A DNA stretch of 6,766 nucleotides from Burkholderiales bacterium (GTDB taxonomy: Bacteria; Pseudomonadota; Gammaproteobacteria; Burkholderiales; SG8-39): contig JAENXP010000128.1 of assembly GCA_016649475.1 (NCBI GenBank), forward strand, positions 1 through 6,766. Direction: 5' to 3'. The notes beneath the pieces are model-generated. The model saw nothing but the letters and a program-made list of their open reading frames with translations. It was not told the DNA's origin and made no database searches. The translations under genes were made by a program, and so were the position numbers. Positions 1 through 6,468 of the stretch are shown piece after piece. Numbering within the stretch: the first letter of the stretch is position 1; every line of letters begins with the position of its first letter.

Positions 1-1280
1 TAGCGCTCGAGCAGCACGCGTGAGTCGTACGAGAACGCAGCCACGAGCGCCGCCGGAACATCGGCGGCGCTGCGCGCGAACGCCTCGACATCGTAGCCGG
101 TGCCGGCGATCGGAATGCCGGCAAAAAACAGATCGGCGCCGGCATCCTTGCCCAAGACTTCCAGGATCTTGCCGAACAGACTGCTGTCGCTGAGCAAGAC
201 GCCGGTGATGTCGATGGGATTGGTGGTGGTGGCAAACCCCGGCAATATCGCGTCCAGCCGTGCGCGCGTCGCGTCGGCGAGCACGGCGAGCGGGAGCTGC
301 AACTCTTCCGCTATGTCGGCCGCCATGACGCAGGTCGCACCGGAATTGCTCAGCGCCACCAGCTTCCTGTCCCGCGGCCGCCAGCCCTTGAGGTACAAAT
401 CGGCCGCATTGACCAGGTCGTGCGGATCGGCCGCGCGCCAGATGCCGTGATGGCGCAAAAAAGCGTCGACCACGCGATCCTCGGTGGCCATGGCGCCCGT
501 ATGCGAACTCGCCGCGCGCTGGCCGCTAGGCGTGCGGCCGGACTTCAGCACCAGGACCGGCAGGTCGCGGGCACGCGCCACGGCGGCAGCCTCGGCCAGC
601 TTTTCCGGCGCGTTCACCGTTTCCAGGTACAGCAGCAGCAACTTCACCTGCGGGTCCTGCGCCACTTCGGCCGCCAGTTCGGCGACGGTAATGTCGGCCT
701 CGTTGCCGGTCGCGTGGCAATGGCGCACGCCGATGCCGCGTTTGTGCAGCAGGCCGTAGATGAGTTGCGACAGGGCGCCGCTCTGGCTGATGATGGCCGC
801 CGGGCCTGGAATGCACGGAAGGTCGTTGAACACCGTGGAGAAGTTGGCGATGGCACCGTTGCCGAAGTTCGCCAGCCCCTGGGAATTCGGACCGACGATG
901 CGCATGCCCGCGGCGCGCGCGCTGGCCAGCATCGCATCCTGTATGTTCTTGCCCGACGCGCCGGTTTCGCCGTAGCCCGAAGCCAGTATCACTGCAACTT
1001 TCACGCCCATGCCGGCGCACTGCTCCACCGCCTGCACCGTGCCTGCACCCGCGAGCGCGACTATCGCCATGTCGGGCACCTCGGGCAGCGAGGCGAGATC
1101 GGGATAAGCCTTGAATCCCTGCACCTCGGCGCGCGCCGGATTGATCGGGTACACCTTGCCGCGGTAGCCGTAGTTCTTCATGAACAGCAGCGGCCGGCCG
1201 CCGATCTTGTGTGGATTGTCGGAGGCGCCGACTATGGCGATCGATTTGGGGTTCAGGGCTGCGTCGAGATTGTTTGGCAT
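1..1280 (-). CDS. NDP-forming acyl-CoA synthetase (acetate--CoA ligase family), 3' end off window
   Basis: The reverse strand is open from an ATG at 1280-1278 to the left edge, giving 426 residues and no stop, so the gene is partial at its C-terminus. Family members make acyl-CoA from a carboxylic acid, CoA and ATP, releasing ADP and phosphate through a phosphohistidine. Visible parts in order: an N-terminal CoA-binding Rossmann domain (IAIVGAS, residues 14-20), the VGPNSQG turn (128-134), the ISQSGAL motif that opens the succinyl-CoA-ligase-like domain (164-170), GNEADIT (192-198), and SSHTGAMA (258-265), whose H260 is the likely phosphorylated histidine. NPIDITG follows at 354-360. Full-length single-chain members are about 700 residues and end in an ATP-grasp domain, which should lie off the left edge. 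An in-frame TGA lies 18 nt before the ATG, which fixes the start; the Shine-Dalgarno is poor. It is divergent from the acyl-CoA dehydrogenase gene. Family call is firm; acyl substrate is unknown, and a PAT-type acetyltransferase fusion cannot be excluded without the missing half. Confidence 0.9.
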   Translation of the reverse strand, partial: MPNNLDAALNPKSIAIVGASDNPHKIGGRPLLFMKNYGYRGKVYPINPARAEVQGFKAYPDLASLPEVPDMAIVALAGAGTVQAVEQCAGMGVKVAVILASGYGETGASGKNIQDAMLASARAAGMRIVGPNSQGLANFGNGAIANFSTVFNDLPCIPGPAAIISQSGALSQLIYGLLHKRGIGVRHCHATGNEADITVAELAAEVAQDPQVKLLLLYLETVNAPEKLAEAAAVARARDLPVLVLKSGRTPSGQRAASSHTGAMATEDRVVDAFLRHHGIWRAADPHDLVNAADLYLKGWRPRDRKLVALSNSGATCVMAADIAEELQLPLAVLADATRARLDAILPGFATTTNPIDITGVLLSDSSLFGKILEVLGKDAGADLFFAGIPIAGTGYDVEAFARSAADVPAALVAAFSYDSRVLLER

Positions 1281-1283
1281 GGG

Positions 1284-1293
1284 GCGATATCGC
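1284..1293. promoter_or_regulatory. Perfect 10-bp palindrome next to the ligase start codon
   Basis: The sequence GCGATATCGC is a perfect inverted repeat ending three bases from the ATG of the minus-strand ligase gene. It occupies the place where a Shine-Dalgarno would normally sit, and no good Shine-Dalgarno is visible there. It could be half of an operator or a chance palindrome; nothing else in the sequence decides this. Confidence 0.2.
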
Positions 1294-1304
1294 TTTCAGT
1301 AGGA

Positions 1305-1314
1305 TGCAATTGCA
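1305..1314. promoter_or_regulatory. Perfect 10-bp palindrome, possible operator
   Basis: TGCAATTGCA is a perfect palindrome in the divergent intergenic region between the ligase and dehydrogenase genes. It is AT-richer than its surroundings, and symmetric sites of this size in a divergent promoter region are often regulator binding sites. No regulator gene is in the window, so the assignment is only positional. Confidence 0.25.
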
Positions 1315-1324
1315 CGCACCCAAT

Positions 1325-1388
1325 GATACTGGGAACATATCGATCGAGAAAAGAAATTGGACCATCTCGCCGTCCATGCCGATACTGG
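1325..1388 (+). repeat. Direct repeat GATACTGG, two copies 56 bp apart
   Basis: GATACTGG occurs at 1325-1332 and again at 1381-1388, and each copy is followed shortly by AACATA (1334-1339 and 1396-1401). Both copies lie between the divergent genes. This may be a duplicated regulatory element or coincidence; eight bases is short. Confidence 0.25.
1357..1386 (+). promoter_or_regulatory. Weak sigma70-like promoter candidate for the acyl-CoA dehydrogenase gene
   Basis: TTGGAC (1357-1362, three of six consensus bases) is followed after 18 bp by GATACT (1381-1386, four of six). Transcription would begin near 1393 and leave a leader of about 25 nt before the ATG at 1418. The -35 half overlaps an inverted repeat, TGGAC (1358-1362) and GTCCA (1372-1376), separated by 9 bp, which could be a regulator site. 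No comparably good promoter is seen on the minus strand for the ligase gene. Confidence 0.25.
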
Positions 1389-1417
1389 CAGGATAAACAT
1401 AGTCGCGCGGAGGAACC

Positions 1418-3145
1418 ATGAAAGCGGAAAACCCAGGAATGCCCTCGATGTACGTCCCGGACAGCTACGGCCGGAACCTGTATCGCATCGACCCGCAGTA
1501 CGAGCGGCTGCTGCAGCTGTATCTGCCGCAGGACCTGTACGGCCATCTGCGGCCGCAGCTCGATCGACTGGGCAGCCTTGCCGGGAGCCGGCTCGACGAT
1601 CTCGCAGGCACCGCCGACCGCAACCCGCCGACGCTGCGTCAGCGCACGCGCAACGGCGGCGATGTCCAGTCCATAGAGAAGCACCCGGACTACCGGGAAC
1701 TGGAGCGCTACGCCTATGCCGAATTCGGGCTCGCCGCCATGTCGCACCGGGGCGGCGTGCTGGGCTGGCCGCAGCCGATGCCGCCGGCCGCGAAATACGC
1801 CTTGACCTTTCTGTTCGTGCAGGCCGAGTTCGGCCTGTGCTGTCCGGTGAGCATGACCGACTCGCCCACGCGCACGCTGCGCAAGTTCGGCGCACCCGAA
1901 TTGCTGGCGCGCTACCTGCCCGAGCTGACCAGCGTGGACATGGACGCGCTGGCGCAGGGTGCGATGTTCATCACCGAGCACGGCGCCGGCTCGGATGTCG
2001 GCGCCTCGGTCACGACCGCGCGCAAGGCGGGCGACGGCAGCTGGCTGCTGGAGGGCGAAAAGTGGTTCTGCTCGAATCCGGACGCCGGCTTTGCGATGGT
2101 GCTCGCGCGGCCCGAGGGCGCGTTGGCGGGTACCAAGGGACTCGCGCTGTTTCTGCTGCCGCGGCACCTCGCCGACGGCACGCCCAACCGCTACCGCATC
2201 CTGCGGCTGAAGGACAAGCTCGGCAGCCGCTCCATGGCGAGCGGCGAAATCTGCCTGGACGGCGCCACCGCCTACCTGGTGGGCGAACTCGGCCGCGGCT
2301 TCGTGCAGATGACCGACATGATCAACAGTTCGCGCCTGTCGAACGGCGTGCGCGCGGCCGGCCTGATGCGCCGCGGCCTCAACGAAGCGCTGTTCGTCGC
2401 GCGCGAGCGCCTCGCATTCGGCAAGCGCCTGATCGACCTGCCGCTGATGCAGCGCCAGCTGGTCAAAATGATGGTGTGGACCGAACAGGCGCGCAGCATG
2501 ATGTTCCAGACCGCGGCCGCACTGGAGAGTGCGGATGCCGGCGACGAGACCGGACGCGGCCTGACCAGGATCATGACGCCGCTGATCAAATTCCGCGCCT
2601 GCCGCGACGCGCGCAAAGTCACGGGCGATGCGATGGAGGTGCGTGGCGGCTGCGGTTATGTCGAGGAATGGGCCGAAGCGCGGCTGCTGCGCGACGCGCA
2701 TCTGGGATCGATCTGGGAGGGAACCAGCAACATCGTGGCGCTGGACGTGCTGCGCTCGATCCGCAAGTCCGACACCGTGACCAAGCTCTCGGCGCACTGG
2801 CGCCGCCTGCTCGAAGAGGCGGAACTGCCGCCGCAAATGCGCGCCCGCTTCGACACCGTACTCGGCCGGGTCGCCGATCTCGCTTCTTGGGCCGCGGCGA
2901 CGCCGCGCGAGGATGTCGCCAGGCAGGCGGCTTCCGCGCTCTACCACGCCACCACCGCAGCCGCCATGGCCTGGGAAGCGCAGCGCTCGGGCGATGCGCG
3001 CCGCCTGCTGCTCGCGGATCTGGTGCTGCGCCACCGGCTGGGCGCGCGCGACCCGCTGGCGCGGGAGCCCGATCACGCCGCCGTGTTCGAAAAGCTGCTG
3101 TCGGAATCGACCATGAGCCGCGGTGAAATTCCGGGGTTCAGCTAA
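1418..3145 (+). CDS. AidB-like acyl-CoA dehydrogenase family protein
   Basis: This 575-residue cytoplasmic flavoprotein belongs to the acyl-CoA dehydrogenases, which form a trans-2,3-enoyl-CoA and pass electrons to electron-transfer flavoprotein. The length, near that of E. coli AidB (about 540) and well above short-chain members (about 380), and the HPDYREL stretch at 89-95 place it in the long AidB-like subgroup. The FAD/substrate segment FITEHGAGSDVGA is at 184-196, the GGCGYVEE motif at 410-417, and WEGTSN at 433-438 carries E434, aligned with the catalytic base of medium-chain dehydrogenases. Residues from about 455 onward form the C-terminal helical extension typical of AidB-like proteins. 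The ATG follows GGAGG (1409-1413) by 4 nt, and an in-frame TAG lies just upstream, so the start is secure. It is divergent from the ligase gene and followed 127 bp later by the TAXI gene. I infer a role in acyl-CoA catabolism rather than DNA alkylation response because of these neighbours; the acyl chain is unknown. Confidence 0.9.
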   Translation: MKAENPGMPSMYVPDSYGRNLYRIDPQYERLLQLYLPQDLYGHLRPQLDRLGSLAGSRLDDLAGTADRNPPTLRQRTRNGGDVQSIEKHPDYRELERYAYAEFGLAAMSHRGGVLGWPQPMPPAAKYALTFLFVQAEFGLCCPVSMTDSPTRTLRKFGAPELLARYLPELTSVDMDALAQGAMFITEHGAGSDVGASVTTARKAGDGSWLLEGEKWFCSNPDAGFAMVLARPEGALAGTKGLALFLLPRHLADGTPNRYRILRLKDKLGSRSMASGEICLDGATAYLVGELGRGFVQMTDMINSSRLSNGVRAAGLMRRGLNEALFVARERLAFGKRLIDLPLMQRQLVKMMVWTEQARSMMFQTAAALESADAGDETGRGLTRIMTPLIKFRACRDARKVTGDAMEVRGGCGYVEEWAEARLLRDAHLGSIWEGTSNIVALDVLRSIRKSDTVTKLSAHWRRLLEEAELPPQMRARFDTVLGRVADLASWAAATPREDVARQAASALYHATTAAAMAWEAQRSGDARRLLLADLVLRHRLGARDPLAREPDHAAVFEKLLSESTMSRGEIPGFS

Positions 3146-3189
3146 ACCTGGAAGGGGTCGGGTTCAGCGTTACATTCAATTTCGACTGC

Positions 3190-3218
3190 TTGCGTTGCGC
3201 ACGGGTGGCGCGTACATT
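3190..3218 (+). promoter_or_regulatory. Sigma70-like promoter candidate for the TAXI-TRAP genes
   Basis: In the 127-bp gap after the dehydrogenase gene, TTGCGT (3190-3195, three of six) is spaced 17 bp from TACATT (3213-3218, four of six). Transcription would begin near 3225, about 48 nt before the TAXI start codon. A second -10-like hexamer, TATAGA (3232-3237), has no partner -35. I see no convincing terminator after the dehydrogenase stop, so read-through from upstream is also possible. Confidence 0.3.
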
Positions 3219-3272
3219 TCTAGCGCAGCCCTATAGAACAATCATTTCCGCATTTTCCTGGAGGAGACAGCA

Positions 3273-4415
3273 ATGAACGATCGGTCGCGTATTCTTGCCA
3301 AGCATTTGTCATTTGTCACAGCGGCGGCGACGCTGGTCCTGAGCGGCAGCGCGCAGGCGCAGAAGTTGCCCGATACGATGTCCTGGTCGTCCTACGACGT
3401 GGGTTCGGCCGGCTATGCGCAAGCCTCGGCGATCGCCGATGCCTTCGGCAAGAAATACGGCACCAAGGTGCGCATTCAGCCCTCGGGTTCGTCCATCGGA
3501 CGATTGCAGCCGGTGCTGGAGAAACGCGCGGACTTCGGCTTTCTCGCCACGGAGACCTTCTTCGCCGCCGAGGGCGTGGAGGATTTTGCCGCGCGGCGCT
3601 GGGGCCCGCAGGACCTGCGCGTGCTTGCCGGCGCCGCATCCTCCTTCGGCATGCCTACGGCGGCCGACGCAAACATCCGCACGCTCGCCGATGTAAAGGG
3701 CAAGCGTTTTGCCTACGTTGCGGGCAACCCGTCGATCAGCGTCAAGTGCGATGCCGTGCTGTCCTTCGTCGGCCTCACGCGCAAGGACATAGACGTGGTC
3801 ATGTTTCCGACCTACGGCGCGGCGATGAGTTCGATCGCGCAGGGCAAGACCGATGCGACCTGCACCACCACCACACCCAGCCAGATGTACGAACTGCAGG
3901 CGTCGCCGCGCGGCATACACTGGGTCGATCTGCCGGCCGACAACAAGCAGGGCTGGGCGCGCGTGGCGAAGGTGGCGCCCTTCCTTGCGCCGCGCATTGA
4001 AACGGTCGGCGCCGGACTCAGCGTGGAGAAACCCGCGCAGATGATGTCCTACCGCTACCCGGTTCTGGTGGTGCGCGCGGACATGAACGCCGACGAAGTC
4101 TATGCGTTCATGAAGGCCATGGACGAGACCTTCGATATGTACAAGGGTGCGACCGCGGTCATGCCGCGCTGGAAGCTCGACAGTGCAGGCACACCGCCGA
4201 TCGATGCGCCGTTCCACGATGGCGCCATCCGCTACCTGAAGGAGAAAGGCATCTGGACCGCCGAGTACCAGACATGGAACGACGCCCGCGTAAAACGCCT
4301 GAATGCGCTGCGCGCCGCCTGGCAGAAAGCCGAGGCCGCAGGCAAGGGCAAGTCCGACCAGGAATTCGCGGCGATCTGGGAAAAGTTCCGCCAGCAGGCC
4401 ATCGACAGCCTGTAG
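3273..4415 (+). CDS. TAXI-family TRAP transporter solute-binding protein
   Basis: This 380-residue exported protein is the periplasmic substrate-binding part of a TRAP transporter, of the TAXI type. It has an N-terminal signal peptide with basic residues, a hydrophobic stretch (about 12-25) and a probable cleavage site after AQA (27-29). The mature part begins with the segment around SYDVGSAGYAQASAIADAF (40-58), then RIQPSGSSIGRLQPVLEKR (67-85) and ADFGFLAT (86-93), which match the first lobe of TAXI proteins in order and spacing. The motif usually written GSGT in the second ligand-contacting loop is replaced by AGNPSISVK (150-158). C159 and C197 are the only cysteines and could form a disulfide. 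GGAGGAG (3260-3266) lies 6 nt before the ATG. The fused permease gene follows after 77 bp, the usual partner for TAXI proteins. Known TAXI ligands include glutamate and dicarboxylates; the ligand here is not deducible. Confidence 0.92.
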   Translation: MNDRSRILAKHLSFVTAAATLVLSGSAQAQKLPDTMSWSSYDVGSAGYAQASAIADAFGKKYGTKVRIQPSGSSIGRLQPVLEKRADFGFLATETFFAAEGVEDFAARRWGPQDLRVLAGAASSFGMPTAADANIRTLADVKGKRFAYVAGNPSISVKCDAVLSFVGLTRKDIDVVMFPTYGAAMSSIAQGKTDATCTTTTPSQMYELQASPRGIHWVDLPADNKQGWARVAKVAPFLAPRIETVGAGLSVEKPAQMMSYRYPVLVVRADMNADEVYAFMKAMDETFDMYKGATAVMPRWKLDSAGTPPIDAPFHDGAIRYLKEKGIWTAEYQTWNDARVKRLNALRAAWQKAEAAGKGKSDQEFAAIWEKFRQQAIDSL

Positions 4416-4427
4416 TGCCATTTCCGC

Positions 4428-4461
4428 GATCAGGTCCACCCCGTCGCGGGGGGATCTGATT
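4428..4461 (+). promoter_or_regulatory. Long intercistronic hairpin between TAXI and permease genes
   Basis: The two arms, 4429-4443 and 4447-4460, pair almost completely: ATCAG with CTGAT, a G-T wobble, TCC with GGA, a bulged A at 4438, then CCCCG with CGGGG around a three-base loop (4444-4446). That is 14 pairs, with one more wobble possible at 4428/4461. It starts 12 nt after the TAXI stop and ends well before the permease Shine-Dalgarno (GGAG, 4481-4484), leaving that site free. No T run follows (the next bases are CGCGCTTCCG), so it is not a standard intrinsic terminator. Such hairpins often protect the 3' end of an abundant upstream message or reduce downstream expression, which would suit a binding protein needed in excess over its permease. 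The function is inferred; the base pairing is directly visible. Confidence 0.65.
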
Positions 4462-4492
4462 CGCGCTTCCGAACTGCGGCGGAGCGCCCTAC

Positions 4493-6454
4493 ATGCAAGC
4501 ATCGACAGCGTCCGGCCATGAGCTGAAAGCGGCGGCCCGAGGTCAGTCCGGGCGCCTCAGAGGGGCTGCGTACTGGTTTGCCATGGCCCTGGGCGCGCTG
4601 GGCCTGCTGATGGCAATCAACCAGACTTTCAGTCTGCGCTTTCTCGGCTTCGACCCGCTGGGCAATTCCTTTCTCTACTACCTGATAGGCATCTATCTGG
4701 CCGCGTCCTATCTGGTGTATCCGCTGAGCAGCAGGCACAAGGACAAGGTGCAGTGGTACGACTGGGTGCTGGCGGCGTTGGCGATCGGCTCCACCGTCTA
4801 TCTCGCCTTGCACGGCCTGACCATCATCGAGCAGGGCTGGGATTTCAACGCGCCGACCGAAGCGACGCTCTGCTCAGCGCTGTTGCTGCTGCTGGTCCTC
4901 GAAGGCGTGCGCCGCTGCGGCGGCACGCCGCTCCTGATCGTCGCCCTGGTGTTCGGCTGCTACCCGCTGTACGCAGGCAAGATGCCGGGCTTTCTGTGGG
5001 GAACCGCCTACGATCTGGGCGGGACCATACGCGCCCATGTGATGGGCGTGGAAAGCATCATCGGCATCCCGATGCAGGTCGTGGCGCAGCTGGTCATCGG
5101 TTTCGTCGTGTTCGGCGCGGCCCTGGCCGTGACCGGAGGCGGCGAGTTCTTCATGCGCTTCGCCGTCGCGCTGATGGGCAGGACCCGCGGCGGGCCGGCC
5201 AAGGTCGCGGTGATATCCAGCGCCATCATGGGCAGCGTCTCGGGCAGCGTGATTTCGAACGTGCTCACCACCGGCGCTTTCACCATTCCGACCATGAAGA
5301 AGGCGGGATATCCGCCGCACTACGCCGGCGCGATCGAAGCCTGCGCCTCGACTGGCGGTACGCTGATGCCGCCGGTGATGGGGGCGGTGGCGTTCATCAT
5401 GGCTTCGTTCCTCGCCGTCCCCTACGCCGACATCATGGTCGCCGCTTTCCTGCCGGCCATGCTGTTCTACACCGCTCTGCTGTTCCAGGTGGACAACTAC
5501 GCCGCCCGCAGCGGACTCAAGGGCATGGCGGAGCACGAGATACCCAGCGTGCTGGAGACGCTGCGCGACGGCTGGCCCTACCTGTTCAGCCTTGCAATGC
5601 TGACTTACATGCTGCTGTTCATGCGCATCGAAGCCTACGCGCCCTACTACGCCACTTTGGTGCTCGTGGTCATTTCGATGTTCAAGCGCGCGCACCGGCT
5701 CAACCTGAACCGCCTACTCGGTCTGTTGCACGAACTCACCAGCAGCGTGTCCAACCTGGTCGCCATCCTTGCGGGCATAGGCCTGGTCGTGGGCGGACTG
5801 TCCTACACCGGCGTGGCTGGCGCGTTTTCGCGCGAGCTGCTGCTCTACGCGGGCGGCAGCATCCCGCTGATGCTGGCCGCGGGGGCGATCACGAGCTTCG
5901 TGCTGGGCATGGGCATGACGGTCAGCGCCTGCTACATTTTTCTTTCGATACTGCTCGCGCCCGCCCTGGTCGCGGCAGGCCTGGACCCGATCGGCAGCCA
6001 TCTGTTCATCCTCTACTGGGGGATGATGTCCTACATCACGCCGCCCGTGGCGCTGGCGGCGATAACCGCAGCCGGGCTGGCCGGGTCCGACCCGTGGAAA
6101 ACCGGGCTGTATGCAATGCGCCTGGGCAGCGTGCTGTTCCTGCTGCCCTTCTTCTTCGTATTGAATCCGGCGCTGATCCTGCACGGCAAGTTGCCGACCA
6201 TCGTCGTGGCCGCCCTCACCGCCGTGTTCGCCATGTGGCTGCTGGCCTCGGCAGCCGAGTCCTATCTCTACCGCGTCGGCACCATCACCTGGCCGGTGCG
6301 CCTGGTCCTGTTCGCCGCAGCCATGGTGCTCATGTATCCGGGCCTGTACACCGACCTGACCGGCGCCGGCCTGACGCTGCTCGTCTACCTGCTGAACTGG
6401 CTCAAGCCAGCCTGGTGCGCAAGCAGCCCGCCGGCAGTTCGCGTACCGCGCTGA
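4493..6454 (+). CDS. TRAP transporter permease, fused small and large membrane subunits
   Basis: This 653-residue inner-membrane protein is the permease of a TRAP transporter, taking substrate from the TAXI protein and driving uptake with an ion gradient, usually sodium. The N-terminal part to about residue 160 is the DctQ-like small subunit, with hydrophobic segments near 28-46, 58-78, 88-111 and 124-137. The rest is the DctM-like large subunit. Its signature runs MGSVSGSVISN (246-256), GAFTIPTMKKAGYPP (261-275), then EACASTGGTLMPPVMGA (282-298), residues of the kind that form one half of the ion and substrate site. The symmetry-related half appears as LGMGMTVSACY (471-481) and YWGMMSYITPPVA (508-520). 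Further hydrophobic segments follow at about 545-563, 567-587 and 600-636, the last ones being an extension common in fused TRAP permeases. The length fits that family. The ATG has GGAG 8 nt upstream. It almost certainly works with the preceding TAXI protein. Confidence 0.93.
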   Translation: MQASTASGHELKAAARGQSGRLRGAAYWFAMALGALGLLMAINQTFSLRFLGFDPLGNSFLYYLIGIYLAASYLVYPLSSRHKDKVQWYDWVLAALAIGSTVYLALHGLTIIEQGWDFNAPTEATLCSALLLLLVLEGVRRCGGTPLLIVALVFGCYPLYAGKMPGFLWGTAYDLGGTIRAHVMGVESIIGIPMQVVAQLVIGFVVFGAALAVTGGGEFFMRFAVALMGRTRGGPAKVAVISSAIMGSVSGSVISNVLTTGAFTIPTMKKAGYPPHYAGAIEACASTGGTLMPPVMGAVAFIMASFLAVPYADIMVAAFLPAMLFYTALLFQVDNYAARSGLKGMAEHEIPSVLETLRDGWPYLFSLAMLTYMLLFMRIEAYAPYYATLVLVVISMFKRAHRLNLNRLLGLLHELTSSVSNLVAILAGIGLVVGGLSYTGVAGAFSRELLLYAGGSIPLMLAAGAITSFVLGMGMTVSACYIFLSILLAPALVAAGLDPIGSHLFILYWGMMSYITPPVALAAITAAGLAGSDPWKTGLYAMRLGSVLFLLPFFFVLNPALILHGKLPTIVVAALTAVFAMWLLASAAESYLYRVGTITWPVRLVLFAAAMVLMYPGLYTDLTGAGLTLLVYLLNWLKPAWCASSPPAVRVPR

Positions 6455-6468
6455 AGCGCTCAGCTTTT
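6450..6468 (+). terminator. Weak intrinsic terminator candidate after the permease gene
   Basis: GCTGA (6450-6454) pairs with TCAGC (6460-6464) around the loop AGCGC, followed by TTTT (6465-6468). The stem is only five pairs, so termination would be inefficient. Both convergent stop codons, the permease TGA (6452-6454) and the TGA of the DUF35 gene (6462-6460 on the other strand), lie inside this palindrome. No T run follows on the minus strand, so it would act only on the permease transcript. Confidence 0.35.

Noticed and set aside
420..1421. A 333-codon plus-strand frame opposite the ligase gene
   Set aside because: The minus-strand frame from 1280 carries ordered ligase motifs throughout, so the plus-strand frame is a shadow.
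1253..3076. A 607-codon open frame on the minus strand opposite the acyl-CoA dehydrogenase
   Set aside because: It is antisense to a gene with clear family motifs, its translation is rich in Arg, His, Gln and Ala without recognisable motifs, and it overlaps the ligase start. Long empty frames are expected opposite GC-rich genes.
1357..3126. A 589-codon plus-strand frame overlapping the dehydrogenase in another frame
   Set aside because: Its translation is Arg/Ala/Pro-rich and low in complexity, with no motif and no Shine-Dalgarno; the 1418 frame carries all the conserved dehydrogenase motifs.
3146..3272. Terminator or small gene between the dehydrogenase and TAXI genes
   Set aside because: Only four-base stems could be drawn (for example GCGC with GCGC near 3197-3211), with no T tract, and there is no open frame with a convincing start and Shine-Dalgarno.
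4428..4470. Intercistronic hairpin as a standard rho-independent terminator
   Set aside because: The stem is strong but the following bases are GC-rich with no T run, and the permease gene downstream must be expressed with the TAXI protein.
3309..4502. A 397-codon minus-strand frame opposite the TAXI gene
   Set aside because: It has no motif and an Arg/His-rich composition, and it lies antisense to a well-supported exported protein.
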